NCBI RefSeq assembly: GCF_004368405.1
Contig: NZ_SBJH01000011.1
Coordinates: 40,095 to 104,094 of the forward strand
Reading direction: 5' to 3'
Source: Olivibacter sp. XZL3
GTDB lineage: Bacteria > Bacteroidota > Bacteroidia > Sphingobacteriales > Sphingobacteriaceae
Length of the DNA: 64,000 nt
The position numbers and the translations under genes were made by a program. A model generated the notes under the pieces. It saw only the letters and a program-made list of their open reading frames with translations. It had not been told where the DNA came from and did no database searches. Below, in pieces: positions 56,301-64,000 of this stretch; the first letter of the stretch is position 1, and every line of letters begins with the position of its first letter.

Positions 56301-56659
56301 TGCCCTGCTACCCTTTGCTGTATAGCAGGTTTTTCTTTAATGGCGATGATGTTATCCTCCATCAATTCATAAGTCAGGTTACTCCCTTGCAAAGAGCGAC
56401 TCAGCACCTCTTTTACCGAAAGCTGCTTGCCTTCCAGATTTATTTTAACGGCAGGAAGTGAACTTTTACTGAAAAACATTTTGTAAGTGCTCTTGTTGTT
56501 AATAACCTCAAAAACATCTTCTAACTTTCCGCCTTTTATAGATATATCTATCTTTTCTGTTTGGGAATAGGCGTAACCCTGAATGTTCATCATGCTGACA
56601 CAGGCTAACAGCAAGGTCAATCTGATCTTTTTGATCGGTTTGGGTATTACTTTTTTCAT
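53339..56659 (-). CDS. SusC/RagA TonB-dependent receptor with STN domain, locus 2
   Basis: A 1106-aa outer-membrane receptor: signal peptide (about residues 10-32), STN domain (about 37-108), carboxypeptidase-like domain (116-200, VAGQVVSQDGEPLAGVSVLI), the SusC box EEVVVVGFGTTTRRL, plug (GSIPLYVIDGVPF, VLKDADATAIYGSRGANGV) and a beta-barrel ending IVFGFNCQF. The STN domain implies signalling to the FecR next door. Sequence differs widely from locus 1 SusC, so this is not a recent duplication. Confidence 0.95.
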   Translation of the reverse strand: MKKVIPKPIKKIRLTLLLACVSMMNIQGYAYSQTEKIDISIKGGKLEDVFEVINNKSTYKMFFSKSSLPAVKINLEGKQLSVKEVLSRSLQGSNLTYELMEDNIIAIKEKPAIQQRVAGQVVSQDGEPLAGVSVLIKDYGKLNAGLQSSTATDVNGHWSLVLPSHDVTLIFSFIGYQKQEIPARQLLENSAPLRLRPDEGSLEEVVVVGFGTTTRRLNTGSVASITAKDITSQPVGNPLAALSGRMSGVLIAQNNGVPGSSVQIQIRNQSSLSGTTSGSIPLYVIDGVPFTNFNGGAPATDNLNSMGISGSAGGISPFSMINPADIERIDVLKDADATAIYGSRGANGVVLITTKKGQSGRTRIGVNFNSGVSEVNRFIPMLDLDEYLSLRREAFANDGITPNTTNAPDLTLWDQDASTDWQKLLIGNTGHINEVQANLSGGNDQTRFFFNSAYRRESTVFYGDNKDVRFTSRLNLDHRSADGKFNAAFSVSYANGNTDMPTSDITSSYNLPPNYPLYDDEGQYYWLTGSGINNPLAVLNRRYIGTTNNLISSANLSYKILPGLTAKANFGYTITNMDQNNRTPASTLNPANNPTSSSSFSNTKAQNWIIEPTLDYVTRLGGGTLTALVGTSFQQNSSDTKNISASNYANESLLGSLAAAGNSTLNNNLVYYKYNAFFAKLNYDWENKYLINATFRRDGSSRFGPNNRFGNFGAIGLGWIFSNERFVADNVPFLSFGKLRGSFGTTGNDQISNYIYLPLYSSSTPYLGNATMNLVTLPNQSIQWETTKKLEFALDLGFLKDRLLFTANYFRNRSGDQITSAAVATQSGYNSYTANLPALIQNTGLELELNSTNIATEKFTWKTSTNFTFYKNKLLEFPGLEQSFYASSYLVGEPINLIRLYRYQGVNPETGEAQYEDRDQNGLINIDDRYVADLGTPFYGGFNNTFAYKGFELGVFFQFQHRFGVTKILNTSPGAMVNQNDYWLGRWTPENPDSSIPGASATPGSPIYASYNLYTNSDAVYGDASYIKLRSVNLSYSLPKQWISRLKMSDCRVFVQGQNLFTWAKNKYVLDTETTVQGGPSGLGTGTISQVLPPLRTIVFGFNCQF

Positions 56660-56695
56660 TGATATGTTATTTAGATTGGTTGTGGTTTGGCTTTA

Positions 56696-57730
56696 CTAGT
56701 AGATCTCTATATTACCTTGGTCGTCCTTTTTGTACCGGAATGGCTTAACAACCTGTAATGCACCAATTACATTATCCAGATGCTCGTTTTCGAAAGTTGC
56801 AGAATAATGTTGCTTGGCTACTTCCGGATTTGAAATAACTATCTTTATTCCGTACATGCGCTCAAGCCTTTGGGCGATTTGGCTTAGGGATTCCTCTTCA
56901 ATTGTCATCCGCTTTAACAGCCATTCAGTCTCTAGCGTAGTGCCGTCTCCTTTGGAGATCGTAACCGGCTCTACCGTTGCATTCAACTGTTTCACGGGAT
57001 GCTTAGAGGCCATTTGATTATTGTTAACAGGCAGCTTTTCCGTTACAACGAATTTTTCCTTTGGTTTTAGGAGAAACCGGTCTGCTGCTTGCCCTGTCTT
57101 CCAAACCGCTACTTTTCCCTCGATCAGCGATGTTTCGGCGATTTTGTCCTCTTTGTAGTCTCGCACATTAAACGCCGTTCCCAGCACCTGTATTTCCATT
57201 CGTGGCGTATGGATCAGGAAGGGCTTGTCGCTTTTCTTAACAACGTCGAAAAACGCTTCACCAATAAGTGTGATCTCGCGCCGACTAGCGTCGTCGAAAG
57301 AGTTGGGATAAATTAATTTACTCGATGCATTGAGCCTCACTTTTGTACCATCCGGCAATATCACTTCTCGCTGTTCCCCACTTTTCAACGTTAATACTTG
57401 ATTTTTTTTAGACGTGCTGAAAGGTTGGTAGTGATAAACAGTAACAGCTAATGAAGCTAATAGAACGGCGGCCGCAGCGGCAATTTTCCGGAAATTTTTA
57501 ACGGTTGGATACAGCCTGATTGGCTTGCCGGAAAGGCGTCGATGCAGTTTTTCCTGCATACGCCGTTTAATAATGGCTCTTTCTTCCGGAGACATATTTT
57601 CGAGCACATTCGGTAGGGAGGAAAAAGAATCGAAATAATCTTCTACGATTTTATTTTCAGACGCGTTCGTCTCTTTCTGGATATATTTCTCAATCAGTTG
57701 GCTTAGTTTCCCGTCTTTTTTATGCTGCAT
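56696..57730 (-). CDS. FecR-type anti-sigma regulator, locus 2
   Basis: A 344-aa sensor with an N-terminal cytoplasmic region, one membrane span (about residues 83-100), a periplasmic FecR domain (EQREVILPDGTKVRLNASS, EAFFDVVKKSDKPFLIHT, VLGTAFNVRDYKEDK) and a C-terminal DUF4974-like domain (ERMYGIKIVISNPEVAKQHYS in parts). It lies between its sigma factor and susC. A long palindrome (57739-57756) sits 8 nt upstream of the ATG. Confidence 0.94.
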   Translation of the reverse strand: MQHKKDGKLSQLIEKYIQKETNASENKIVEDYFDSFSSLPNVLENMSPEERAIIKRRMQEKLHRRLSGKPIRLYPTVKNFRKIAAAAAVLLASLAVTVYHYQPFSTSKKNQVLTLKSGEQREVILPDGTKVRLNASSKLIYPNSFDDASRREITLIGEAFFDVVKKSDKPFLIHTPRMEIQVLGTAFNVRDYKEDKIAETSLIEGKVAVWKTGQAADRFLLKPKEKFVVTEKLPVNNNQMASKHPVKQLNATVEPVTISKGDGTTLETEWLLKRMTIEEESLSQIAQRLERMYGIKIVISNPEVAKQHYSATFENEHLDNVIGALQVVKPFRYKKDDQGNIEIY

Positions 57731-57731
57731 A

Positions 57732-57767
57732 CCACGCTGTATAATAATTATTATACCTATAGTGTGG
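57732..57767. promoter_or_regulatory. Palindrome upstream of fecR, locus 2
   Basis: GTATAATAATTATTATAC (57739-57756) is a perfect 18-base palindrome, flanked by CCAC (57732-57735) and GTGG (57764-57767) as an outer imperfect arm. It lies between the sigma stop and the fecR start and could be an operator or a promoter-overlapping dimer site. Confidence 0.5.
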
Positions 57768-57823
57768 AATGAGCGAAAAACGTACTAATAAAAAAATAAA
57801 AAAATTACCAAAACACTAAACCA

Positions 57824-58432
57824 TCAACGGAATAAAACTAAAAACAGAACCAAAAAGTACTTTTTCAGCAGAAAACGTATTTTAGCAAGCGACAATCCAA
57901 GGTGATTTTGAACGGTATTCGGAGAAACCCCCATTAACTCACTGATTTCTTTCACCGACAAGCCCTCCAAATACCGCAAATGAAAAATCTCACGCCTTTT
58001 TTTTGGCAGACTTCCAAGCCAATTCTTGATAAAAGAGACTAAGTCCTTTTCCAACATATATTCATCAGCACCATCATTTAAAAACTCCTTACTATCGAAC
58101 AGATCGGCGTGTGTAGCTTCCTGCTCCCTTGTTCTTTTATGATAGTGCGCAAAGACCTGAAACCTCATACAGGAAAATAAATATGCGCCCAGATCCTGAA
58201 TATTCCTTTGTGGACTAGTTTCCCATAAAGAAGCAAACACATCCTGAACAATTTCCTCGCACAGTTCCATATCATTGATCCGCTTATAAGCCTCATTGAA
58301 TAGTATAGACCAATAGCGTTCGTATACCGTATTAAAAGCCTTTGCGTCTCTTAATTGGATACGTTCAAATAACCTTTGGTCATCGCACTGATTATCGCCA
58401 AAAGTTTGAAGTCTTTTTACACGCTTATTCAA
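57824..58432 (-). CDS. ECF sigma-70 factor (FecI-like), locus 2
   Basis: A 202-aa ECF sigma factor: region 2 (FNTVYERYWSILFNEAYKRI, CEEIVQDVFASLWETSPQ) and region 4 (LPKKRREIFHLRYLEGLSVKE, MGVSPNTVQNHLGLSLAKIR in parts). It heads locus 2, which mirrors locus 1 in gene order. The 93-nt gap to fecR carries the palindrome. It probably transcribes fecR-susC-susD-tlpA on signal. Confidence 0.94.
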   Translation of the reverse strand: MNKRVKRLQTFGDNQCDDQRLFERIQLRDAKAFNTVYERYWSILFNEAYKRINDMELCEEIVQDVFASLWETSPQRNIQDLGAYLFSCMRFQVFAHYHKRTREQEATHADLFDSKEFLNDGADEYMLEKDLVSFIKNWLGSLPKKRREIFHLRYLEGLSVKEISELMGVSPNTVQNHLGLSLAKIRFLLKKYFLVLFLVLFR

Positions 58433-58580
58433 TTATTCTCGGATTTTAACGTTCTCTTCCATCTACGAGTCAAACGTTTGCTTCTTTCATCGCCGCTCAA
58501 ATACTTTTCGGTCTAGATAATAAAAGCGTACTAAGTTAAAGAAAGCAGTGGATATTTACAGCATGCTTCTCTGTCAAGTA

Positions 58581-59744
58581 TCAAACCGTCTGCCTGACGC
58601 ATTCCGCAGAATCAACAACACACAGCTCGCGCAGTTTGGCAACTACGAAATCTACTTCTTCTTTTGTATTACTATTACAGAACGAAAAACGTATACTCGG
58701 TCGACTGATATCGGCGCCAATTGCTTGTAAAACATGTGAACCTTTGCCGGAACCCGCACTGCATGCGCTGCCACCAGACGCATAGACACCGGCCATGTCC
58801 AAATGAAAAAGCACTTCCTCGCTTGACCCTGCAATCGGCAACGACACGTTCAATACCGTATAAAGACTGTTATGTGCATCTATCTCTCCATTAAACTGTA
58901 TACCGGGAATGTTTGCTGCCAGCTGCATCACCATATAATCCTTCAGGCTTTGGATGTACATACGATGCTCGTCCAATTGTGAATAACTCAATTCAAGCGC
59001 CTTGGCCAAACCTACAATACCGTAAATATTTTCTGTGCCTCCACGCATATCGCGCTCTTGCGCGCCCCCGTAAATGAAAGGTTTAACCCGGATACGCTTA
59101 TTGATGTAAAGGAACCCAGCTCCTTTCGGACCATGAAATTTGTGGGCTGCACCGGCTGCAAAATGCAAGCCTCCTTCACCGAAATTATGGAGAAAATGCC
59201 CCATTGTTTGCACCGTATCCGAATGGAAAACGCCGCCATACTCATTGATGATGGAGGAAACTTTATTGATATCAGTAAGCGTACCGATTTCGTTATTTGC
59301 ATGCATGAGTGAAACGAGCGATTTAGGATAACTGGCCAGGAGCTGCTCGAGCTGTGCATAATCAACATTACCTTTTCTATCCACCTCGACATACAAGATT
59401 TTTATCGCACCTTGACCAGCCAGGGCTTCCAAGCTGTGCAGCACCGCATGATGTTCCAAACGGGAGGTGATTACCTGCTTTATCCCTAAATCAGCCACAC
59501 TCCGACTAATCGCCATATTATCCGCTTCGGTACCGCCAGAAGTGAAGTATATTTCCAAGGGAGATACGTTCAATAAATCGGCCACCAATTTCCTCGACCG
59601 CTCAATCATTGCTTTGGCCTTTCTGCCCATGGCATGCGCAGAGGAGGGATTTCCAAAATTTTCTTCCATCGCTTCCAACATCACTTTTATCACTTCCGGA
59701 TGGAGCGCTGTGGTAGCGGCATTGTCTAAATATATCTGTTTCAT
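58581..59744 (-). CDS. Cysteine desulfurase (NifS/IscS class V aminotransferase)
   Basis: PLP enzyme that removes sulfur from cysteine as an enzyme-bound persulfide. The 387-aa protein has IYLDNAATTALHPEV at the N-terminus, the PLP lysine in AAGAAHKFHGPKGAGF, and the active-site cysteine in GGSACSAGSGKGSHVL. It has NifS-like length. Gene neighbours (persulfide dioxygenase/rhodanese and TauE exporter) suggest a role in sulfane-sulfur handling rather than, or beside, Fe-S cluster assembly; no iscU or iscA is nearby. Confidence 0.94.
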   Translation of the reverse strand: MKQIYLDNAATTALHPEVIKVMLEAMEENFGNPSSAHAMGRKAKAMIERSRKLVADLLNVSPLEIYFTSGGTEADNMAISRSVADLGIKQVITSRLEHHAVLHSLEALAGQGAIKILYVEVDRKGNVDYAQLEQLLASYPKSLVSLMHANNEIGTLTDINKVSSIINEYGGVFHSDTVQTMGHFLHNFGEGGLHFAAGAAHKFHGPKGAGFLYINKRIRVKPFIYGGAQERDMRGGTENIYGIVGLAKALELSYSQLDEHRMYIQSLKDYMVMQLAANIPGIQFNGEIDAHNSLYTVLNVSLPIAGSSEEVLFHLDMAGVYASGGSACSAGSGKGSHVLQAIGADISRPSIRFSFCNSNTKEEVDFVVAKLRELCVVDSAECVRQTV

Positions 59745-59809
59745 ATGTGTGTAATTAGTGGTAAGTGTACGAATACAATGGATAATGGGCTCCTTACACT
59801 CGTTTTTAT

Positions 59810-61201
59810 TTATACGTGTTTATTGTTAGAGAGCGCCTTCAGCGCGGCCATTCCCCCATTGACGTTCACCATGTTAGCGGTAACGCCGGCCTGTTTCATT
59901 AAGGAAATGAACATCATCGACCGATAGCCTCCTGCACAATACACATAGCAGTCCTGTTCTTCCTCCACCGCAGCAATAAACTGTTTATAACTGGCCAAAG
60001 GCATCGACTCCGCGCCGATTAAATGTTCCTTGTCGTACTCACCTTGGCTGCGCACATCCAACACCTTTACCTGTCCGTCAGCATAAGCCGACATAAAAGC
60101 TTCCCCTGATATTGATGCCACCGTATCGACGGCAAACCCGCGTGCTATCCAAGTCTGGAGGCCACCTGAAAGGTAGCCGAAACTATTATGGAAGCCCACA
60201 CGCGCTAAACGCAGCGCCACTTCCTGCTCCATACCAGCATCCGCTACGATGAGTAAAGGTTGGTGAATGTCTTCAATTAGCGCACCGACCCAAGGGGCAA
60301 AACTGCCCTTTATCCCTATATTGATCGAACCCGGAATGTGCGCTTCGGCGAACGAACCGGCTGCGCGCGTATCCAGCACGACATATTCGCCCGTATGCCG
60401 CATGCACTCAAAAGCGTCGGCATCAAGCGCTTTAAGCGCCCGCGCCAACACCTGATCCACCGGTTCATAACCTGCCCTATTCAGCTGCACGTTCTGTACA
60501 AAGTAGGCCGGAGCTGGCGGGAGCCCCTGTAATACGGCCTGTACAAAGGCGTTCTTCTCCATCGTTTGAAGCGCATAGTTAAGGCGCTTTTGATTTCCCA
60601 AGGTATCGAAAGTCTCCTTACTCATGTGCTTTCCACAGGCAGAACCTGCTCCATGGGCAGGATAAATCAACACGTCATCCGGTAAAGGCAAAATTTTCTG
60701 AACCAGCGATTCATACAACATACCCGCCAACAGCTCACTGCTTAAGGTTCCGTCATCACGCTGCGCTACATCTGGACGGCCCACATCTCCTATAAACAAG
60801 GTGTCTCCCGTAAAAAGCGCCAGCGCTTTACCTTTACTATCTTTTAGCAGGTAACATACACTCTCTAAGGTATGGCCCGGTGTATGAAGGACTTCTAAGG
60901 TCAATTCGCCAATCATGAATACTTCGCCATCGGCAGCAATATGTGCCGGATACGTTGTTTCGGCATTGGGACCAAAAACGATGTCGGCTCCGGTTGCATC
61001 AGCAAGCTCTAAATGACCGCTGACAAAATCGGCATGAAAATGCGTTTCGAAGATATATCGGATGCTGGCTCCATCCTGCGCCGCTTTTGTTAGATGGGCC
61101 TGCGTATCTCGCAAGGGATCGATCACCGCGGCCTCACCCTTGCTTTCAATATAGTACGCTGCCTGGGATAAACAGCCTGTATAGATTTGCTCAATTTTCA
61201 T
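59810..61201 (-). CDS. CstB-like persulfide dioxygenase with pseudo-rhodanese and rhodanese domains
   Basis: A 463-aa fusion. Residues about 1-245 are a metallo-beta-lactamase fold with ETHFHADFVSGH (His54, His56, Asp58), HTPGHT, FTGDTLFIGDVGRPD and YPAHGAGSACG, as in ETHE1-type persulfide dioxygenases. Residues about 255-350 are a rhodanese domain whose active loop reads VADAGMEQE, without cysteine, so inactive. Residues about 365-460 are a complete rhodanese with active cysteine in YCAGGYRSM. This order matches staphylococcal CstB. It lies 65 nt upstream of the cysteine desulfurase. Confidence 0.9.
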   Translation of the reverse strand: MKIEQIYTGCLSQAAYYIESKGEAAVIDPLRDTQAHLTKAAQDGASIRYIFETHFHADFVSGHLELADATGADIVFGPNAETTYPAHIAADGEVFMIGELTLEVLHTPGHTLESVCYLLKDSKGKALALFTGDTLFIGDVGRPDVAQRDDGTLSSELLAGMLYESLVQKILPLPDDVLIYPAHGAGSACGKHMSKETFDTLGNQKRLNYALQTMEKNAFVQAVLQGLPPAPAYFVQNVQLNRAGYEPVDQVLARALKALDADAFECMRHTGEYVVLDTRAAGSFAEAHIPGSINIGIKGSFAPWVGALIEDIHQPLLIVADAGMEQEVALRLARVGFHNSFGYLSGGLQTWIARGFAVDTVASISGEAFMSAYADGQVKVLDVRSQGEYDKEHLIGAESMPLASYKQFIAAVEEEQDCYVYCAGGYRSMMFISLMKQAGVTANMVNVNGGMAALKALSNNKHV

Positions 61202-61310
61202 CTGATTACTTGTTTTTAATAGTGATGAAGCTTAAACCTACCGCAGCAAGCATAAGCCATTTCTAATCATGTTTTTTTGAAAGATAGCTTCATGCGGGCT
61301 TCATTATAAA

Positions 61311-62111
61311 CTAGTTTATATATGACACGCCCTCCTTAAATAGAATAAAAACACTAACCGCCAACACGAAAAAGCCAAACGATTTCTTCAGTTTGACGCC
61401 TGTTATTTTTTTGCTCAAAAAAGCACCGATCAGGACGCCAACACTTGCCAGAGCGGTTATCCAGAGTAAATCAGGCCATGCTATTTCATAACGGTGCACA
61501 TCGCTCAAGAACCCGATAAGCGAATTCATCGTAATAATCAATAGCGAGGTACCGATGGCCTTTTGCATAGGAAAGGTCAAAAGTATAACGAAAGTCGGTA
61601 TAAGCAAAAAGCCTCCCCCTGCGCCCAGTAGTCCGGTGATTATTCCCACCCCTGCACCATACAGCAGGAGTCGTCCGACACGCGCATTTTTTTGTTTTAC
61701 GGCCTGCTGATGGATCGCTTTTTGATTAATCATTAAATAAGCAGACACCAGCATGACCAGTGCAAATAAAAACATCGTCGCACTGTTCCGACTGATAACC
61801 ATTCCTTGCGAACGATATAAAACAGACGGAATGGACGGCAGAACAAAGTACCGCATCAATAGTACCGTTGTAACTGATGCCAGTCCAATTGCCAACGCCG
61901 TTGAGTAGCAAACCTCTCTTTTCGCCATATAACCAAGAGTCCCCATTGCACTTGTGATGCCAACAATAAACAAAGAATACAGAGTAGCAATCAGCGGATC
62001 AAAACCAAAAAGATAAACCAAAACCGGCACGGTTAAAATAGAACCTCCCCCGCCAATTAAGCCAAGTGAAATTCCTATGCATGACGCTGCGATAAAGCCA
62101 ATTGTTAGCAT
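61311..62111 (-). CDS. TauE/SafE-family sulfite or organosulfonate exporter
   Basis: A 266-aa membrane protein with about eight spans and two internal half-repeats: GISLGLIGGGGSILTVPVLV near the start and GIITGLLGAGGGFLLIPTFV in the middle, the duplicated glycine-rich motif of the family. With the CstB-like and desulfurase genes on the same strand it fits a reactive-sulfur detoxification unit in which the exporter would remove sulfite or thiosulfate. Gap to the CstB-like gene: 109 nt. Confidence 0.92.
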   Translation of the reverse strand: MLTIGFIAASCIGISLGLIGGGGSILTVPVLVYLFGFDPLIATLYSLFIVGITSAMGTLGYMAKREVCYSTALAIGLASVTTVLLMRYFVLPSIPSVLYRSQGMVISRNSATMFLFALVMLVSAYLMINQKAIHQQAVKQKNARVGRLLLYGAGVGIITGLLGAGGGFLLIPTFVILLTFPMQKAIGTSLLIITMNSLIGFLSDVHRYEIAWPDLLWITALASVGVLIGAFLSKKITGVKLKKSFGFFVLAVSVFILFKEGVSYIN

Positions 62112-62151
62112 CTGTACCGACTCAAATTATCTGTTATGCCCCTTTAAACAG

Positions 62152-62186
62152 CGGGATATCCAGGTTAGCTTTACCTGAATATCCCG
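62152..62186 (-). terminator. Hairpin downstream of the M16 peptidase gene
   Basis: CGGGATAT-C-CAGGT (62152-62165) pairs with ACCTG-A-ATATCCCG (62173-62186), one mismatch, 7-nt loop. It lies 19 nt beyond the M16 stop on the minus strand. The T-tract is weak. Confidence 0.55.
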
Positions 62187-62204
62187 GAAGAGGGAAATAC
62201 TGTT

Positions 62205-64000
62205 TTAAATAATATTACCTTCTGCGTCCAGCTCAACAATCCGATAGCCCAGCTTTTGAAGGCCCGGCAAGATATGCTCCTTATCGCCCACTACAACAAT
62301 GGTCATTTTTTCCGTATCTAGGTACTGCCCCGCAAGCTCGTTCAGTTCGGTGGCCTCTATGCTGTCCAAAATACGGGCCTGCTCCCTTACAAACGAATCA
62401 TCCAATTTATATCGGTACATTCTCGACAGAAATGCTGCTTTTTGTTGATTGGTTTCGTAGCGCCTAGCCTCCGCTTGGCCGACCGACTTCCTCGTAAACG
62501 CGAGTTCCGTCTCATTGATCCCCTTCGTACGGTATAGGTTGATTTGGTTCACAAACTCCGTTACAGCACTGTCGGTGACAGATGCAATAACACCAGCTCC
62601 AGCAGTAAAGTTCCCGCCGAATTCACCGGAATTGAAACCCGAATATGCGCCGTAAGTCCAGCCTTTCTCCTCTCGCAGGGTCAGGTTAATGCGACTATTA
62701 AAAGCGCCTCCTAAGCTATAATTGACTAAGCCCAGCCGGTAATAGGTCCCCGTAGCATCAAAATTCACATCCGTCAGGTAACCAATACGGATTTCTGATT
62801 GCGCCGCCTTCGGAATGTTTACCAGATATAAAGTGTTTTTCTCAAGGGGCTGCCTTTCGGCCGAAAAACCCGGAACTTCCACACGGGTATTCTTCCAAGC
62901 ACTTAGAAAACCAAGCTTTTGAAGACTCGCCTCCTCTGTAATATCGCCAATAATCACGATAGAAGCCAGATTCGAAGAGATATATTGATCATAAAAATCC
63001 TGTACATCCTGTAAAGTAACAGCGGCAACTGTCTTTTCATTCCCCTTTAAGGCGTAAGTTCGGATATTGTCTTTGCCATATAACACTTTGCTATAGACAT
63101 CGGAGGCAATGGTAGCAGGCTGTGTTCGTGCAAGCTCAAAGCCTTGTATCATTTGCTTTTTAATACGGTCTAAACCCTCTTGGGTGAACTTCGGCCGGAA
63201 CAGGCGTTCCTCCAATAAAGAAAGCGTTTTGTCAACATGCTGTGATAAGGCCGACAAAGAGAAAACGATTTCATCGGACGCCGCAGATACGCCTAGCCCA
63301 CTTCCTGTTTTTTCGAGCTCAGAACTGATCTCCTCGGCCGTGTAGTTTTCGGTATCTTCGTTAAGCATGGCAGCCACTACCGATGCAAGCCCCGCCTTCT
63401 CGGGATTATTCACCGCGTGCAAAGCACCTCCCTTTACCGAAATAGCGAGGTATACAGTAGGAATTTCATTATTAAACGATCCCATTACCGGAATGCCCTT
63501 AGCAGTTTTTGCGGTCCAATACGGAGGTACTTTAACAGAGGGATTTGGACCGGCAGGCGGTGCTACACTTCGATCGAAAGCATCTTTCGCTTTACGATAG
63601 CTTGTTTTACCATAACCGTAATCCGGAGCCTGATAGGCCTGGTCAACTACAGCCTCATAGTTATCGGCAGCAACCGGCGCTACAGCGGCCCCTTTCGGCA
63701 GCACACTTAATACAACCGCACCTTTGTTCTTAATATATCGCTCATACACACGCATCACATCTTCCTTGCTTACTTTCCGGATAGCGGCAATTTCGGAGGC
63801 CAGCGAATTGGGGGTTCCGGTAAAGGTCTGGCTTGCAGCCAGCATAGAGACTTTTCCGGAAATACTGGCCAATGAGTTGATGACGCTCGCCTCTAACTGC
63901 GCCTTAAATCTTTGCAGATCTTCGTCCGTTACCCCTCTTTTTTCGAATTCGGTAAAACTCTCTTTAAGGATCTTATCCATCTCGGCAAGCGACTGACCGG
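62205..64000 (-). CDS. M16-family (insulinase-like) peptidase, C-terminal part, cut by window edge
   Basis: The frame stays open through base 64000, beyond the internal Met at 63980, so the 591+ residues here are the C-terminal portion. They include the end of one M16 unit and the inactive second unit (PEKAGLASVVAAMLNEDTEN, LREEKGWTYGAYSGFNSGEF, the family R/Y-containing motif). The zinc motif HxxEH expected in the N-terminal unit is outside the window. M16B proteins of about 900 aa in Bacteroidota are periplasmic zinc peptidases. Activity cannot be judged from this part. Confidence 0.88.
   Translation of the reverse strand, partial: GQSLAEMDKILKESFTEFEKRGVTDEDLQRFKAQLEASVINSLASISGKVSMLAASQTFTGTPNSLASEIAAIRKVSKEDVMRVYERYIKNKGAVVLSVLPKGAAVAPVAADNYEAVVDQAYQAPDYGYGKTSYRKAKDAFDRSVAPPAGPNPSVKVPPYWTAKTAKGIPVMGSFNNEIPTVYLAISVKGGALHAVNNPEKAGLASVVAAMLNEDTENYTAEEISSELEKTGSGLGVSAASDEIVFSLSALSQHVDKTLSLLEERLFRPKFTQEGLDRIKKQMIQGFELARTQPATIASDVYSKVLYGKDNIRTYALKGNEKTVAAVTLQDVQDFYDQYISSNLASIVIIGDITEEASLQKLGFLSAWKNTRVEVPGFSAERQPLEKNTLYLVNIPKAAQSEIRIGYLTDVNFDATGTYYRLGLVNYSLGGAFNSRINLTLREEKGWTYGAYSGFNSGEFGGNFTAGAGVIASVTDSAVTEFVNQINLYRTKGINETELAFTRKSVGQAEARRYETNQQKAAFLSRMYRYKLDDSFVREQARILDSIEATELNELAGQYLDTEKMTIVVVGDKEHILPGLQKLGYRIVELDAEGNII

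Noticed and set aside
40834-58432. Inverted duplication of one SusCD locus
   Set aside because: Gene order is mirrored but protein sequences and lengths differ throughout (for example SusC 1193 against 1106 aa), so they are separate loci.
40834-58432. Polysaccharide utilisation locus
   Set aside because: No glycoside hydrolase, polysaccharide lyase, sulfatase or sugar transporter is present; SusCD alone does not show a glycan substrate.

Overview
The window looks like chromosomal DNA of a Bacteroidota bacterium, most likely of the family Sphingobacteriaceae. The grounds are: two ECF-sigma/FecR/SusC/SusD loci whose SusC proteins carry an N-terminal STN signalling domain; TlpA-type thioredoxins attached to SusCD; an atpD-atpC pair without the other ATP synthase genes; a long class II IlvC; almost no Shine-Dalgarno sequences; and several promoters matching the Bacteroidota consensus TTTG-N17-23-TAnnTTTG. 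I see no prophage, IS element, CRISPR array, rRNA or plasmid function. There is one tRNA (CAU anticodon).

Layout. 0.1-4.6 kb: mtgA, a conserved hypothetical, an RluA-type pseudouridine synthase, floA and an RmlD-like reductase. 5.2-7.1 kb: atpD-atpC, closed by a strong terminator. 7.4-23.7 kb: a nearly complete branched-chain amino-acid cluster on the + strand (ilvD, ilvB, ilvN, a DinB-fold gene, ilvC, a double-ABC ATPase, leuA, leuC, leuD, a citramalate/isopropylmalate synthase homologue, leuB, ilvA); only the ilvE transaminase is missing. 23.7-28.0 kb: a ThuA-domain protein, aroB and an S4-domain protein (-), proline dehydrogenase (+) and a HAD phosphatase (-). 28.0-34.3 kb: an eroded accessory stretch with the tRNA, a YfiT-type enzyme, an SDR, cupin, YoaK, AraC regulator and quinone reductase, among at least four gene remnants. 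34.3-40.3 kb: an exo/endonuclease-phosphatase protein, a two-gene membrane unit of unknown role, a KefB-like antiporter, a cupin, a GNAT and a cold-shock protein. 40.8-58.4 kb: two complete sigma/FecR/SusC/SusD/TlpA loci facing each other tail to tail. 58.6-62.1 kb: a cysteine desulfurase, a CstB-like persulfide dioxygenase/rhodanese and a TauE exporter, which together resemble a reactive-sulfur handling operon. 62.2-64.0 kb: the C-terminal part of an M16 peptidase that runs off the right end.

The least expected signal is in the spacers rather than in the genes. Several intercistronic gaps between genes read in the same direction (rluA-like to 151-aa gene, ilvD-ilvB, leuD-cimA-like, cimA-like-leuB, S4-aroB) hold degenerate tandem arrays with a strict 7-base period. 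Each has its own consensus, such as CACTACT, GGCAACT, GTTnnnn, AGCTYTC or CCGATnn. Three of them are followed by a second family: composite repeats made of interchangeable modules (A, B, C), each ending in a short G+C hairpin and a T-tract, placed just before the next start codon. A third array, with an 11-base unit that flips orientation midway, lies at 30.6 kb. None can be coding, because 7 and 11 are not multiples of 3. I cannot tell from sequence alone whether they are portable terminators, attenuators, promoters or mobile elements.

Functional links. The ilv/leu genes together make valine, leucine and isoleucine, with two possible sources of 2-oxobutyrate (IlvA and the citramalate-synthase-like enzyme). 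The two SusCD loci each have their own sigma/anti-sigma pair and should respond to different, unidentified ligands. The sulfur trio would release, oxidise and export sulfane sulfur. Functions are read from motifs only; no database search was run.
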